Positions 44,935 through 57,692 of a stretch of 64,000 nt of DNA are shown here, one piece after another (the stretch's first letter is position 1; every line of letters begins with the position of its first letter). The notes beneath the pieces are model-generated. The model worked only from the letters and a program-made list of their open reading frames with translations. It did no database searches and was not told where the DNA came from. Both the position numbers and the translations under genes were made by a program. The stretch comes from Magicicada septendecula (lineage: Eukaryota > Arthropoda > Insecta > Hemiptera > Cicadidae), in NCBI GenBank assembly GCA_034769895.1, contig JAWRYS010000671.1:310001-374000 (forward strand), given 5' to 3'.

Positions 44935-45317
44935 GTTTACAATGTATTATTATTTTTAACAAATAAATTTAACAATTATTTAATAGTTATTTGTAACCTT
45001 GAATTCCACTTTCTTTTCAGATTTATTAATCTACAATTTAACTATCACTTGGGTAAAAGCAACGCCAAATTATATAACTTTATTTATATAATTTTGTGTT
45101 TAATCAAGCCCATTAGTTGCGGCGACAAATATATATGTAACTTCTTTTTACATATAAATTTGGTGAGCTTAATCAAGCTTAATCGAGCTTAATCGAGCCC
45201 CTTAGTTGGCCGCGCCAAATACATACAATGCTCCCTTTCATCTAACACAATTTTCTAATATTTGTGATGTTAGATAAAAAGTTACTTACCCGTGATTTTA
45301 CTTTACCTGGGCGCCAG
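44935..45317 (-). promoter_or_regulatory. 5' leader and PBS of the Gypsy unit (unit 2 copy)
   Basis: Between LTR and gag. The PBS reads TGGCGCCCAGG on the minus strand (45316 downward), starting like a tRNA-Lys-type PBS. The leader contains an inverted repeat tatatgtaa/ttacatata around 45130-45155, a triplicated 11-bp gcttaatcgag motif (about 45170-45197), and two related segments ending ttagttgcggcgacaaa and ttagttggccgcgccaaa. Equivalent leaders follow each of the other gag copies. Confidence 0.65.
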
Positions 45318-46789
45318 AACAAATCCCAGATACAAATGACACGGTTTCAGCTTAGCTCAGCGCATGGAGACACTCTTTCTCAGGATTCGTTCAGTGATTG
45401 TGGTTTTCAAGGAGAATCATTACAAATAACTCTTTAAGATTTGCTTGATTATTATTTTTAATGTTTTAATAAATGATTTAAACTTTAACTTGTTAATGGT
45501 AGTGGCTTAATTCTACCCTAGCCTTATAATTATTGAGTGAGTGTGGAAAGTAATGATTAAGACGCTCAAACGACCTCTAGCTCTTATCTGGTCTGATTAA
45601 GAAATTTCTATCTCCCAAACCAGTGCTAAAGAACAGGTCTACAATAATTTGCACGTCCAATACTGCACACTATTTTCCATTCAACACTCTTATACTAAAT
45701 TAAAGCTAATCTTACAGTTAAAATACAATGTGTGCGTTTCTTAGTGTCTTTTTAAAATTGTTTATTGTTTTAATATTTGTTTAGCGCTTATATCATTGAT
45801 CAATGAATTTATTTCTTACTGTTTTGATGCGTTGACCGAAGATAGTAATCTGTAGAGGTCCTCCTTTCGATGGTGATGCACAGAAGAATGGGTTGATCAA
45901 TGTTGTGGAAGATGCCCTGGCAGTTACAGATGCTGTAGCCTTCTGTAGCACAGGTCCTTCACGGCTGATGGATTAATTAATTAAGTAATTAATTAATTAA
46001 CGGTGATATTACGCAGCTAGTGTTATTGAATGTTGTAAATTCATCTACACTGCGGACTACTTCTCGATTTATAACTGAATTTGCACTGTTGTGTAATTTA
46101 AAAATTTTCTGGATGCGAATTGTACACGTCTAGTGTGTTTCAGTACCAAACGAAGAGTGATGCTACCCCTAGCTTGGAGCTGGTGTCTGTTTTAAATACG
46201 GGCTGCTGATTGGTTGTACAAATAAATCATGCGTTTTTCCAGTTGTGACAATCTCGAACAGGTCAGTCTTACACGCGGTGACAGGTTCCAAACGGCAGAG
46301 AAATTCTTGTCAAAATCGTACTTCCTGTATTTGCAAATCGATTGATTACAGGTATTTGCAAATGTGTTTCCGAAGATCTGACCACAGAATATTGTTGCTT
46401 AGGTCTTTATCTCTGTGTGTGTGAAAACACCTTGTTCCTACGTAGCATAATTCTCTCGTTATTCCTGTTGGCGTGCGTCATCCGTATAACTTCTTTATTT
46501 GTTAATTATATTAACTGAGCTTGCGGCTACTTATAAAGCTTTTCTTGCTGAATACAATGCTGTTTTCAGAATTTCCGTATATTTACAACTTTTGAAGTTA
46601 TTGCAGGTTGAACTGATAATTCGCTTTGAGTAAAATTACCTGTTTGAACTTGATTCTACTGTAGCGGTGACTTGGTCAGAGTGAGATAGCTGCTATTGTG
46701 CGCTCTCTCTCTTCCTTACTGCGTTACGCTCTTACTGTCTATAGCTTTCATATAACGCTCAGATAGGACGCTATTATGAATCGTTATAT
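45318..46789 (-). repeat. Gypsy array LTR 2
   Basis: 1,472 bp, apparently identical to LTR 3. TATTTAAAA (46191-46198 on the complement) lies downstream of CCAAT (46209-46213), placing transcription start near 46160 and giving R-U5 of about 0.85 kb. Confidence 0.8.
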
Positions 46790-47113
46790 ATACCCCCACT
46801 AGGTATAAAAAAAATTGATTATGTAAATCATTAATTTTTTTCGAATGTACAGTTTTACACTGAATAAAATTTTGCACATTTACTTTAGCACTTTTTCCCG
46901 CACAAAACTTACACTTATACAATGTTACTTACATCTGTCTTATAACTAAAGATTACAATGTTTCTTAACCTAACATGGTATATTGGAAATTTATATGATC
47001 AATTTTAATCATCATTTTGGATTAATTAATGTCAAAATTTAAATAACCACACTAACATTTATTTAAATAAAATTTATTATTATTATTAATATTGATTCAA
47101 AACAATTATAAAT

Positions 47114-48151
47114 TTATGTGTCATTAATTTGTTTATTCTTCCACCTATGGGAGCTTAGCTTATGTAGCTTACCTCCATACATAGAAAATCCTGGTTTGGA
47201 GTTGGTAACTGCTACTAAAGGGTTTATATAGGGACTACTTGCTCTCTCTATAACTCCATTCGTTAACATTTGTTGGATCTCTTTCTCCACTTCATCACTA
47301 TAATGTAGAGGGATTGGATAAGTCCTTTGTACAAATGATGCATTTTCAGTTAGTGTCAACTGATGTTCATAGAACCTAGCTCTTCCAGGCTCTGTTCTGA
47401 ACACATCACTATACTCCCCAACGAGTTGCTGAATTTTGTTCTGTTGTTCATTGTTCAGCTCAGTCCCAATATTGATTTCTGGAGTATTATCAATACAGTG
47501 CTGGTCACTCCTAACGTCAACTACAGGTTTTTCTATATACCCTTTTACGACACTTACCGAGTTCCAATGCTTAAACTCTTTAATACCTACATTTATTTTA
47601 TTAGCATTTATTTCCATAGTAATATTATTTCTTTTAAAATTTATTTTTGCTTTCCATTCAAGCAATGTATCTACACCAATAATACAATCATGAATGAGTT
47701 TAGGGACTATTAGAGCTACAATTTGGGTTTGGTTACCATTTATACTGACAGGTAAATATATTTGTTCAGTTATCTTTTGCATTTTGGCTCCAGTGGCTCC
47801 CTGTACATTACAATGTTTTACGGGTAGTCTGGGACAATTTCGCAACTGATAATTATCTACAAATTTTGAGCTAACACAGGTAACTTCACTGCCAGTGTCA
47901 ATAAGCGCTCGTACCAGTAGATTACTGATCTTACAAACTATTTCCGCACATTCAGGATAATGGTTTCTACCCACTTTTTGCTCCTCTTTTAACAAGAACT
48001 CCCTATCGCTCACTTTTTTTATATTATTAGCTACGTTCTTCTTACCTTTTTTCTTTAGTTGTTTCACTGCAGGTAATGGTAGGTTTAGTTTTGTTTCTTT
48101 TCTACCTGCAGTGGCTTCCCGTTTCCCGTATTCATTTTACTAGTCGACGGT
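47114..48151 (-). CDS. Gypsy array unit 3, protease and truncated RT
   Basis: 317 residues from 48067 with the same sequence as unit 2, including the RT deletion junction. The frame is open upstream to about 48151. Confidence 0.88.
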
Positions 48152-48265
48152 TGCTGCTCGGTAGAGGTTACAGTTGTTTTACACACTTTATACCCTTTAT
48201 TAGGTTTATTTTCTACACTTCGACTCCTACCTTTATCCTCCACTTCCTGTCTATTTTGTGGTTTA

Positions 48266-49645
48266 TTACCTCGGATATGGGGTAAACCTTTTTTCTTTCA
48301 TACGTTCATTATCTCTCCTCTTATTTGAGTAGAACGTTGGTTCTTGCTGATCGCCTCTAGAGTAGTTACTCAGCTGATTACTTATCCGCTGTAGGTCCCT
48401 CTCTAAATCTAGACACTCATCTACAACCATAATGAACTTTTCTAAAGTATCCACTCCTCTAGTTGTGGTTGCTACTCTAGTGCGTTCTGAGAAATGACGC
48501 GCTAGCTTATATACTAGGTCTCTCTCTTCTGTTGGTGGTGTTAGATGTTTAACTTGCGCCATTACATTAAGCACATAATTGGTAGTTGTCATATTCATTG
48601 ACGGATGATACTTACCAAATTCTAAATGATCACGTACCCTTCTTTGTATTTGAACATTCCAGTACTGTGCTAGGAATTTTTCTCTGAAGTCTGAGTAGGT
48701 TTGGACTCTGTCTGAGATGACTTTCCACCATGTACCTGCCCAATTCTTGAGAAATCGGCCTAACATGTCCTTCTTATCCTCGTCGTCCATCAGTGGATTT
48801 ACACGAGTTACATACGCTTCGAACAGCTTTAGGAATTCCACAAGATTCTCATGTGGGTTTCCTGAAAATGCAAGGTTTTCCGGTTCTTCCTTATAGCCGC
48901 CACACCTCACTACTTTGGTTTGCTGTGACTTCATTGCTTTAGTCAGATCCTCCCGCATTACCTTCAACTGCTGTTCCATCTTTTGATGTATTTCATCACT
49001 GTTAGCCTTACTCTCTACCTGTTTCTTAACTTCACTAATATTTACACCCAGTTGGGTACACTCTTCCCTAGTATTTTGGATTTCTTCTTTATTTAGAAGT
49101 GTTTGTGTTTTTAGTTCAGCTGTTACTTCGCTGAATTGTTGATTAATGAGGGTTACTTTGAGTTCTAACCTTTCATGTAATTCATTTCTAAATTTATTTA
49201 GCTTTTCGTCTTGACGGCGAAAATTAGTGTTTACTTGTTTTCTAAACTCATCTAGCGTAGTTTTAACCTCTTCAGTATGCTTATCAAACCTACTATTACT
49301 CTCGTCTATTTTATTATTAGTACTATCTAATTTACTAGCTAGATTAGATATTTCTTCATCTATTTTAAATGTAGCCTCTTTACTACTTTGTTCTATTTGG
49401 CTAGATAAATTTTCATTTATTTGTTTTATTTCACTGGACAAATATTTATTAGTTTGTTCTATTTTATTATTAACATCAGTTATTAATTTTTGATTACTTT
49501 CTTCTAAACTTTTATTTTCTTCAATTTTCTTTGATAATTCACTATTTGTATTTTCAATTTTACTGTTATTTTCATCCATTTTAGTGGTCAACTGTTTAAA
49601 CATTTGCTCAATTGCTGCCATATCTACTGCTGATGATTTTGCCAT
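48266..49645 (-). CDS. Gypsy array unit 3, gag, intact
   Basis: 459 residues, no difference seen from unit 2 at protein level. Confidence 0.92.
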   Translation of the reverse strand: MAKSSAVDMAAIEQMFKQLTTKMDENNSKIENTNSELSKKIEENKSLEESNQKLITDVNNKIEQTNKYLSSEIKQINENLSSQIEQSSKEATFKIDEEISNLASKLDSTNNKIDESNSRFDKHTEEVKTTLDEFRKQVNTNFRRQDEKLNKFRNELHERLELKVTLINQQFSEVTAELKTQTLLNKEEIQNTREECTQLGVNISEVKKQVESKANSDEIHQKMEQQLKVMREDLTKAMKSQQTKVVRCGGYKEEPENLAFSGNPHENLVEFLKLFEAYVTRVNPLMDDEDKKDMLGRFLKNWAGTWWKVISDRVQTYSDFREKFLAQYWNVQIQRRVRDHLEFGKYHPSMNMTTTNYVLNVMAQVKHLTPPTEERDLVYKLARHFSERTRVATTTRGVDTLEKFIMVVDECLDLERDLQRISNQLSNYSRGDQQEPTFYSNKRRDNERMKEKRFTPYPR

Positions 49646-50028
49646 GTTTACAATGTATTATTATTTTTAACAAATAAATTTAACAATTATTTAATAGTTA
49701 TTTGTAACCTTGAATTCCACTTTCTTTTCAGATTTATTAATCTACAATTTAACTATCACTTGGGTAAAAGCAACGCCAAATTATATAACTTTATTTATAT
49801 AATTTTGTGTTTAATCAAGCCCATTAGTTGCGGCGACAAATATATATGTAACTTCTTTTTACATATAAATTTGGTGAGCTTAATCAAGCTTAATCGAGCT
49901 TAATCGAGCCCCTTAGTTGGCCGCGCCAAATACATACAATGCTCCCTTTCATCTAACACAATTTTCTAATATTTGTGATGTTAGATAAAAAGTTACTTAC
50001 CCGTGATTTTACTTTACCTGGGCGCCAG

Positions 50029-51500
50029 AACAAATCCCAGATACAAATGACACGGTTTCAGCTTAGCTCAGCGCATGGAGACACTCTTTCTCAGGATTCG
50101 TTCAGTGATTGTGGTTTTCAAGGAGAATCATTACAAATAACTCTTTAAGATTTGCTTGATTATTATTTTTAATGTTTTAATAAATGATTTAAACTTTAAC
50201 TTGTTAATGGTAGTGGCTTAATTCTACCCTAGCCTTATAATTATTGAGTGAGTGTGGAAAGTAATGATTAAGACGCTCAAACGACCTCTAGCTCTTATCT
50301 GGTCTGATTAAGAAATTTCTATCTCCCAAACCAGTGCTAAAGAACAGGTCTACAATAATTTGCACGTCCAATACTGCACACTATTTTCCATTCAACACTC
50401 TTATACTAAATTAAAGCTAATCTTACAGTTAAAATACAATGTGTGCGTTTCTTAGTGTCTTTTTAAAATTGTTTATTGTTTTAATATTTGTTTAGCGCTT
50501 ATATCATTGATCAATGAATTTATTTCTTACTGTTTTGATGCGTTGACCGAAGATAGTAATCTGTAGAGGTCCTCCTTTCGATGGTGATGCACAGAAGAAT
50601 GGGTTGATCAATGTTGTGGAAGATGCCCTGGCAGTTACAGATGCTGTAGCCTTCTGTAGCACAGGTCCTTCACGGCTGATGGATTAATTAATTAAGTAAT
50701 TAATTAATTAACGGTGATATTACGCAGCTAGTGTTATTGAATGTTGTAAATTCATCTACACTGCGGACTACTTCTCGATTTATAACTGAATTTGCACTGT
50801 TGTGTAATTTAAAAATTTTCTGGATGCGAATTGTACACGTCTAGTGTGTTTCAGTACCAAACGAAGAGTGATGCTACCCCTAGCTTGGAGCTGGTGTCTG
50901 TTTTAAATACGGGCTGCTGATTGGTTGTACAAATAAATCATGCGTTTTTCCAGTTGTGACAATCTCGAACAGGTCAGTCTTACACGCGGTGACAGGTTCC
51001 AAACGGCAGAGAAATTCTTGTCAAAATCGTACTTCCTGTATTTGCAAATCGATTGATTACAGGTATTTGCAAATGTGTTTCCGAAGATCTGACCACAGAA
51101 TATTGTTGCTTAGGTCTTTATCTCTGTGTGTGTGAAAACACCTTGTTCCTACGTAGCATAATTCTCTCGTTATTCCTGTTGGCGTGCGTCATCCGTATAA
51201 CTTCTTTATTTGTTAATTATATTAACTGAGCTTGCGGCTACTTATAAAGCTTTTCTTGCTGAATACAATGCTGTTTTCAGAATTTCCGTATATTTACAAC
51301 TTTTGAAGTTATTGCAGGTTGAACTGATAATTCGCTTTGAGTAAAATTACCTGTTTGAACTTGATTCTACTGTAGCGGTGACTTGGTCAGAGTGAGATAG
51401 CTGCTATTGTGCGCTCTCTCTCTTCCTTACTGCGTTACGCTCTTACTGTCTATAGCTTTCATATAACGCTCAGATAGGACGCTATTATGAATCGTTATAT
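50029..51500 (-). repeat. Gypsy array LTR 3
   Basis: Same length and, as far as I can read, same sequence as LTR 2. Confidence 0.8.
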
Positions 51501-51824
51501 ATACCCCCACTAGGTATAAAAAAAATTGATTATGTAAATCATTAATTTTTTTCGAATGTACAGTTTTACACTGAATAAAATTTTGCACATTTACTTTAGC
51601 ACTTTTTCCCGCACAAAACTTACACTTATACAATGTTACTTACATCTGTCTTATAACTAAAGATTACAATGTTTCTTAACCTAACATGGTATATTGGAAA
51701 TTTATATGATCAATTTTAATCATCATTTTGGATTAATTAATGTCAAAATTTAAATAACCACACTAACATTTATTTAAATAAAATTTATTATTATTATTAA
51801 TATTGATTCAAAACAATTATAAAT

Positions 51825-52862
51825 TTATGTGTCATTAATTTGTTTATTCTTCCACCTATGGGAGCTTAGCTTATGTAGCTTACCTCCATACATAGAAAAT
51901 CCTGGTTTGGAGTTGGTAACTGCTACTAAAGGGTTTATATAGGGACTACTTGCTCTCTCTATAACTCCATTCGTTAACATTTGTTGGATCTCTTTCTCCA
52001 CTTCATCACTATAATGTAGAGGGATTGGATAAGTCCTTTGTACAAATGATGCATTTTCAGTTAGTGTCAACTGATGTTCATAGAACCTAGCTCTTCCAGG
52101 CTCTGTTCTGAACACATCACTATACTCCCCAACGAGTTGCTGAATTTTGTTCTGTTGTTCATTGTTCAGCTCAGTCCCAATATTGATTTCTGGAGTATTA
52201 TCAATACAGTGCTGGTCACTCCTAACGTCAACTACAGGTTTTTCTATATACCCTTTTACGACACTTACCGAGTTCCAATGCTTAAACTCTTTAATACCTA
52301 CATTTATTTTATTAGCATTTATTTCCATAGTAATATTATTTCTTTTAAAATTTATTTTTGCTTTCCATTCAAGCAATGTATCTACACCAATAATACAATC
52401 ATGAATGAGTTTAGGGACTATTAGAGCTACAATTTGGGTTTGGTTACCATTTATACTGACAGGTAAATATATTTGTTCAGTTATCTTTTGCATTTTGGCT
52501 CCAGTGGCTCCCTGTACATTACAATGTTTTACGGGTAGTCTGGGACAATTTCGCAACTGATAATTATCTACAAATTTTGAGCTAACACAGGTAACTTCAC
52601 TGCCAGTGTCAATAAGCGCTCGTACCAGTAGATTACTGATCTTACAAACTATTTCCGCACATTCAGGATAATGGTTTCTACCCACTTTTTGCTCCTCTTT
52701 TAACAAGAACTCCCTATCGCTCACTTTTTTTATATTATTAGCTACGTTCTTCTTACCTTTTTTCTTTAGTTGTTTCACTGCAGGTAATGGTAGGTTTAGT
52801 TTTGTTTCTTTTCTACCTGCAGTGGCTTCCCGTTTCCCGTATTCATTTTACTAGTCGACGGT
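51825..52862 (-). CDS. Gypsy array unit 4, protease and truncated RT
   Basis: 317 residues from 52778, identical to units 2 and 3. Confidence 0.88.
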
Positions 52863-52976
52863 TGCTGCTCGGTAGAGGTTACAGTTGTTTTACACACTTT
52901 ATACCCTTTATTAGGTTTATTTTCTACACTTCGACTCCTACCTTTATCCTCCACTTCCTGTCTATTTTGTGGTTTA

Positions 52977-54356
52977 TTACCTCGGATATGGGGTAAACCT
53001 TTTTTCTTTCATACGTTCATTATCTCTCCTCTTATTTGAGTAGAACGTTGGTTCTTGCTGATCGCCTCTAGAGTAGTTACTCAGCTGATTACTTATCCGC
53101 TGTAGGTCCCTCTCTAAATCTAGACACTCATCTACAACCATAATGAACTTTTCTAAAGTATCCACTCCTCTAGTTGTGGTTGCTACTCTAGTGCGTTCTG
53201 AGAAATGACGCGCTAGCTTATATACTAGGTCTCTCTCTTCTGTTGGTGGTGTTAGATGTTTAACTTGCGCCATTACATTAAGCACATAATTGGTAGTTGT
53301 CATATTCATTGACGGATGATACTTACCAAATTCTAAATGATCACGTACCCTTCTTTGTATTTGAACATTCCAGTACTGTGCTAGGAATTTTTCTCTGAAG
53401 TCTGAGTAGGTTTGGACTCTGTCTGAGATGACTTTCCACCATGTACCTGCCCAATTCTTGAGAAATCGGCCTAACATGTCCTTCTTATCCTCGTCGTCCA
53501 TCAGTGGATTTACACGAGTTACATACGCTTCGAACAGCTTTAGGAATTCCACAAGATTCTCATGTGGGTTTCCTGAAAATGCAAGGTTTTCCGGTTCTTC
53601 CTTATAGCCGCCACACCTCACTACTTTGGTTTGCTGTGACTTCATTGCTTTAGTCAGATCCTCCCGCATTACCTTCAACTGCTGTTCCATCTTTTGATGT
53701 ATTTCATCACTGTTAGCCTTACTCTCTACCTGTTTCTTAACTTCACTAATATTTACACCCAGTTGGGTACACTCTTCCCTAGTATTTTGGATTTCTTCTT
53801 TATTTAGAAGTGTTTGTGTTTTTAGTTCAGCTGTTACTTCGCTGAATTGTTGATTAATGAGGGTTACTTTGAGTTCTAACCTTTCATGTAATTCATTTCT
53901 AAATTTATTTAGCTTTTCGTCTTGACGGCGAAAATTAGTGTTTACTTGTTTTCTAAACTCATCTAGCGTAGTTTTAACCTCTTCAGTATGCTTATCAAAC
54001 CTACTATTACTCTCGTCTATTTTATTATTAGTACTATCTAATTTACTAGCTAGATTAGATATTTCTTCATCTATTTTAAATGTAGCCTCTTTACTACTTT
54101 GTTCTATTTGGCTAGATAAATTTTCATTTATTTGTTTTATTTCACTGGACAAATATTTATTAGTTTGTTCTATTTTATTATTAACATCAGTTATTAATTT
54201 TTGATTACTTTCTTCTAAACTTTTATTTTCTTCAATTTTCTTTGATAATTCACTATTTGTATTTTCAATTTTACTGTTATTTTCATCCATTTTAGTGGTC
54301 AACTGTTTAAACATTTGCTCAATTGCTGCCATATCTACTGCTGATGATTTTGCCAT
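52977..54356 (-). CDS. Gypsy array unit 4, gag, intact
   Basis: 459 residues, identical at protein level to units 2 and 3. The leader just upstream (54357 onward) switches to the second LTR subtype (acaatttatta instead of acaatgtatta). Confidence 0.92.
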   Translation of the reverse strand: MAKSSAVDMAAIEQMFKQLTTKMDENNSKIENTNSELSKKIEENKSLEESNQKLITDVNNKIEQTNKYLSSEIKQINENLSSQIEQSSKEATFKIDEEISNLASKLDSTNNKIDESNSRFDKHTEEVKTTLDEFRKQVNTNFRRQDEKLNKFRNELHERLELKVTLINQQFSEVTAELKTQTLLNKEEIQNTREECTQLGVNISEVKKQVESKANSDEIHQKMEQQLKVMREDLTKAMKSQQTKVVRCGGYKEEPENLAFSGNPHENLVEFLKLFEAYVTRVNPLMDDEDKKDMLGRFLKNWAGTWWKVISDRVQTYSDFREKFLAQYWNVQIQRRVRDHLEFGKYHPSMNMTTTNYVLNVMAQVKHLTPPTEERDLVYKLARHFSERTRVATTTRGVDTLEKFIMVVDECLDLERDLQRISNQLSNYSRGDQQEPTFYSNKRRDNERMKEKRFTPYPR

Positions 54357-54740
54357 GTTTACAATTTATTATTATTTTTAACAAATAAATTTAACAATTA
54401 TTTAATAGTTATTTGTAACCTTGAATTCCACTTTCTTTTCAAATTTATTAATACTACAATTTAACTATCACTTGGGTAAAAGCAACGCCAGATTATATAA
54501 CTTTATTTATATAATTTTGTGTTTAATCAAGCCCATTAGTTGCGGCGACAAATATATATGTAACTTCTTTTTACATATAAATTTGGTGAGCTTAATCAAG
54601 CTTAATCGAGCTTAATCGAGCCCCTTAGTTGGCCGCACCAAATACATACAACGCTTCCTTTCATCTAACACAATTTTCTAATATTTGTGATGTTAGATAA
54701 AAAGTTACTTACCCGTGATTTTACTTTACCTGGGCGCCAG

Positions 54741-56215
54741 AACAAATCCCAGATACAAATGACACGGTTTCAGCTTAGCTCAGCGCATGGAGACACTCTT
54801 TCTCAGGATTCGTTCAGTGATTGTGGTTTTCAAGGAGAATCGTTACAAATAACTCTTTAAGATTTGCTTGATTATTATTTTTAATGTTTTAATAAATGAT
54901 TTTAAACTTTAACTTGTTAATGGTAGTGACTTAATTCTACCCTAACCTTATAATTATTGAGTGAGTGTGGAAAGTAATGATTAAGACGCTCAAACGACCT
55001 CTAGCTCTTATCTGGTCTGATTAAGAAATTTCTATCTCCCAAACCAGTGCTAAAGAACAGGTCTACAATAATTTGCACGTCCAATACTGACACTATTTTC
55101 CATTCAACACTCTTATACTAAATTAAAGCTAATCTTACAGTTAAAATACAATGTGTGCGTTTCTTAGTATCTTTTTAAAATTGTTTATTGTTTTATTATT
55201 TGTTTAGCGCTTATATCATTGATCAATGAATTTATTTCTTACTGTTTTGATGCGTTGACCGAAGATAGTAATCTGTAGAGGTCCTCCTTTCGATGATGAT
55301 GCACAGAAGAATGGGTTGATCAATGTTGTGGAAGATGCCCTGGCAATTACAGATGCTGTAGCCTTCTGTAGCACAGGTCCTTCACGGCTGATGGATTGAT
55401 TAATTAATTAAGTAATTAATTAATTAATGGTGATATTACGCAGCTAGTGTTATTGAATGTTGTAAATTCATCTACACTGCGGACTACTTCTCAATTTATA
55501 ACTGAATTTGCACTGTTGTGTAATTTAAAAATTTTCTGGATGCGAATTGTACACGTCTAGTGTGTTTCAGTACCGAACGAAGAGTGATGCTACCCCTAGC
55601 TTGGAGCTGGCGTCTGTTTTAAATACGGGCTGCTGATTGGTTGTACAAATAAATCATGCGTTTTTCCAGTTGTGCAATCTCGAACAGGTCGGTCTTACAC
55701 GCGGTGACAGGTTCCAAACGGCAGAGAAATTCTTGTCAAAATCGTACTTCCTGTATTTGCAAATCGATTGATTACAGGTATTTGCAAATGTGTTTCCGAA
55801 GATCTGACCACAGAATATTGTTGCTTAGGTCTTTATCTGTGTGTGTGTGAAAACACCTTGTTCCTACGTAGCATAATTCTCTCGTTATTCCTGTTGGCGT
55901 GCGTCATCCGTATAACTTCTTTATTTGTTAATTATATTAACTGAGCTTGCGGCTACTTATAAAGCTTTTCTTGCTGAATACAATGCTGTTTTCAGAATTT
56001 CCGTATATTTACAACTTTTGAAGTTATTGCAGGTTGAACTGATAATTCGCTTTGAGTAAAATTACCTGTTTGAACTTGATTCTACTGTAGCGGTGACTTG
56101 GTCAGAGTGAGATAGCTGCTATTGTGCGCTCTCTCTCTTCCTTACTGCGTTACGCTCTTACTGTCTATAGCTTTCATATAACGCTCAGATAGGACGCTAT
56201 TATGAATCGTTATAT
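54741..56215 (-). repeat. Gypsy array LTR 4 (second subtype)
   Basis: Carries about a dozen or more differences from LTRs 1-3 (for example ccgaacgaag for ccaaacgaag, gatgatgatgc for gatggtgatgc). Several, including ggcaattac, tctcaattta and the adjoining leader's gccgcacc, are shared with LTR 5. Confidence 0.8.
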
Positions 56216-56540
56216 ATACCCCCACTAGGTATAAAAAATATTGATTATGTAAATCATTAATTTTTTTTCGAATGTACAGTTTTACACTGAATAAAATTTT
56301 GCACATTTACTTTAGCACTTTTTCCCGCACAAAACTTACACTTATACAATGTTACTTACATCTGTCTTATAACTAAAGATTACAATGTTTCTTAACCTAA
56401 CATGGTATATTGGAAATTTATATGATCAATTTTAATCATCATTTTGGATTAATTAATGTCAAAATTTAAATAACCACACTAACATTTATTTAAATAAAAT
56501 TTATTATTATTATTAATATTGATTCAAAACAATTATAAAT

Positions 56541-57578
56541 TTATGGGTCATTAATTTGTTTATTCTTCCACCTATGGGAACTTAGCTTATGTAGCTTACC
56601 TCCATACATAGAAAATCCTGGTTTGGAGTTGGTAACTGCTACTAAAGGGTTTATATAGGGACTACTTGCTCTCTCTATAACTCCATTCGTTAACATTTGT
56701 TGGATCTCTTTCTCCACTTCATCTCTATAATGTAGAGGGATTGGATAAGTCCTTTGTACAAATGATGCATTTTCAGTTAGTGTCAACTGATGTTCATAGA
56801 ACCTAGCTCTTCCAGGCTCTGTTCTGAACACATCACTATACTCCCCAACGAGTTGCTGAATTTTGTTCTATTGTTCATTGTTCAGCTCAGTCCCAATATT
56901 GATTTATGGAGTATTATCAATACAGTGCTGGTCACTCCTAACGTCAACTACAGGTTTTTCTATATACCCTTTTACGACACTTACCGAGTTCCAATGCTTA
57001 AACTCTTTAATACCTACATTTATTTTATTAGCATTTATTTCCATAGTAATATTATTTCTTTTAAAATTTATTTTTGCTTTCCATTCAGGCAATGTATCTA
57101 CACCAATAATACAATCATGAATGAGTTTAGGGACTATTAGAGCTACAATTTGGGTTTGGTTACCATTTATACTGACAGGTAAATATATTTGTTCAGTTAT
57201 CTTTTGCATTTTGGCTCCAGTGGCTCCCTGTACATTACAATGTTTTACGGGTAGTCTGGGACAATTTTGCAACTGATAATTATCTACAAATTTTGAGCTA
57301 ACACAGGTAACTTCACTGCCAGTGTCAATAAGCGCTCGTACCAGTAGATTACTGATCTTACAAACTATTTCCGCACATTCAGGATAATGGTTTCTACCCA
57401 CTTTTTGCTCCTCTTTTAACAAGAACTCCCTATCGCTCACTTTTTTTATATTATTATCTACGTTCTTCTTACCTTTTTTCTTTAGGTGTTTCACTGCAGG
57501 TAATGGTAGGTTTAGTTTTGTTTCTTTTCTACCTGCAGTGGCTTCCCGTTTCCCGTATTCATTTTACTAGTCGACGGT
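56541..57578 (-). pseudogene. Gypsy array unit 5, protease and truncated RT, broken
   Basis: Same order as the other units but with two nonsense changes: a stop after CIDNTP (near 56904) and one in the NNEQQ segment (near 56868). It also has private substitutions (MKHL, NVDNN, LQNCP, DTLPEW). The protease half (56904-57494) is still open, with DTGSEV present. Confidence 0.87.
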
Positions 57579-57692
57579 TGCTGCTCGGTAGAGGTTACAG
57601 TTGTTTTACACACTTTATACCCTTTATTAGGTTTATTTTCTAAACTTCGACTCCTACCTTTATCCTCCACTTCCTGTCTATTTTGTGGTTTA

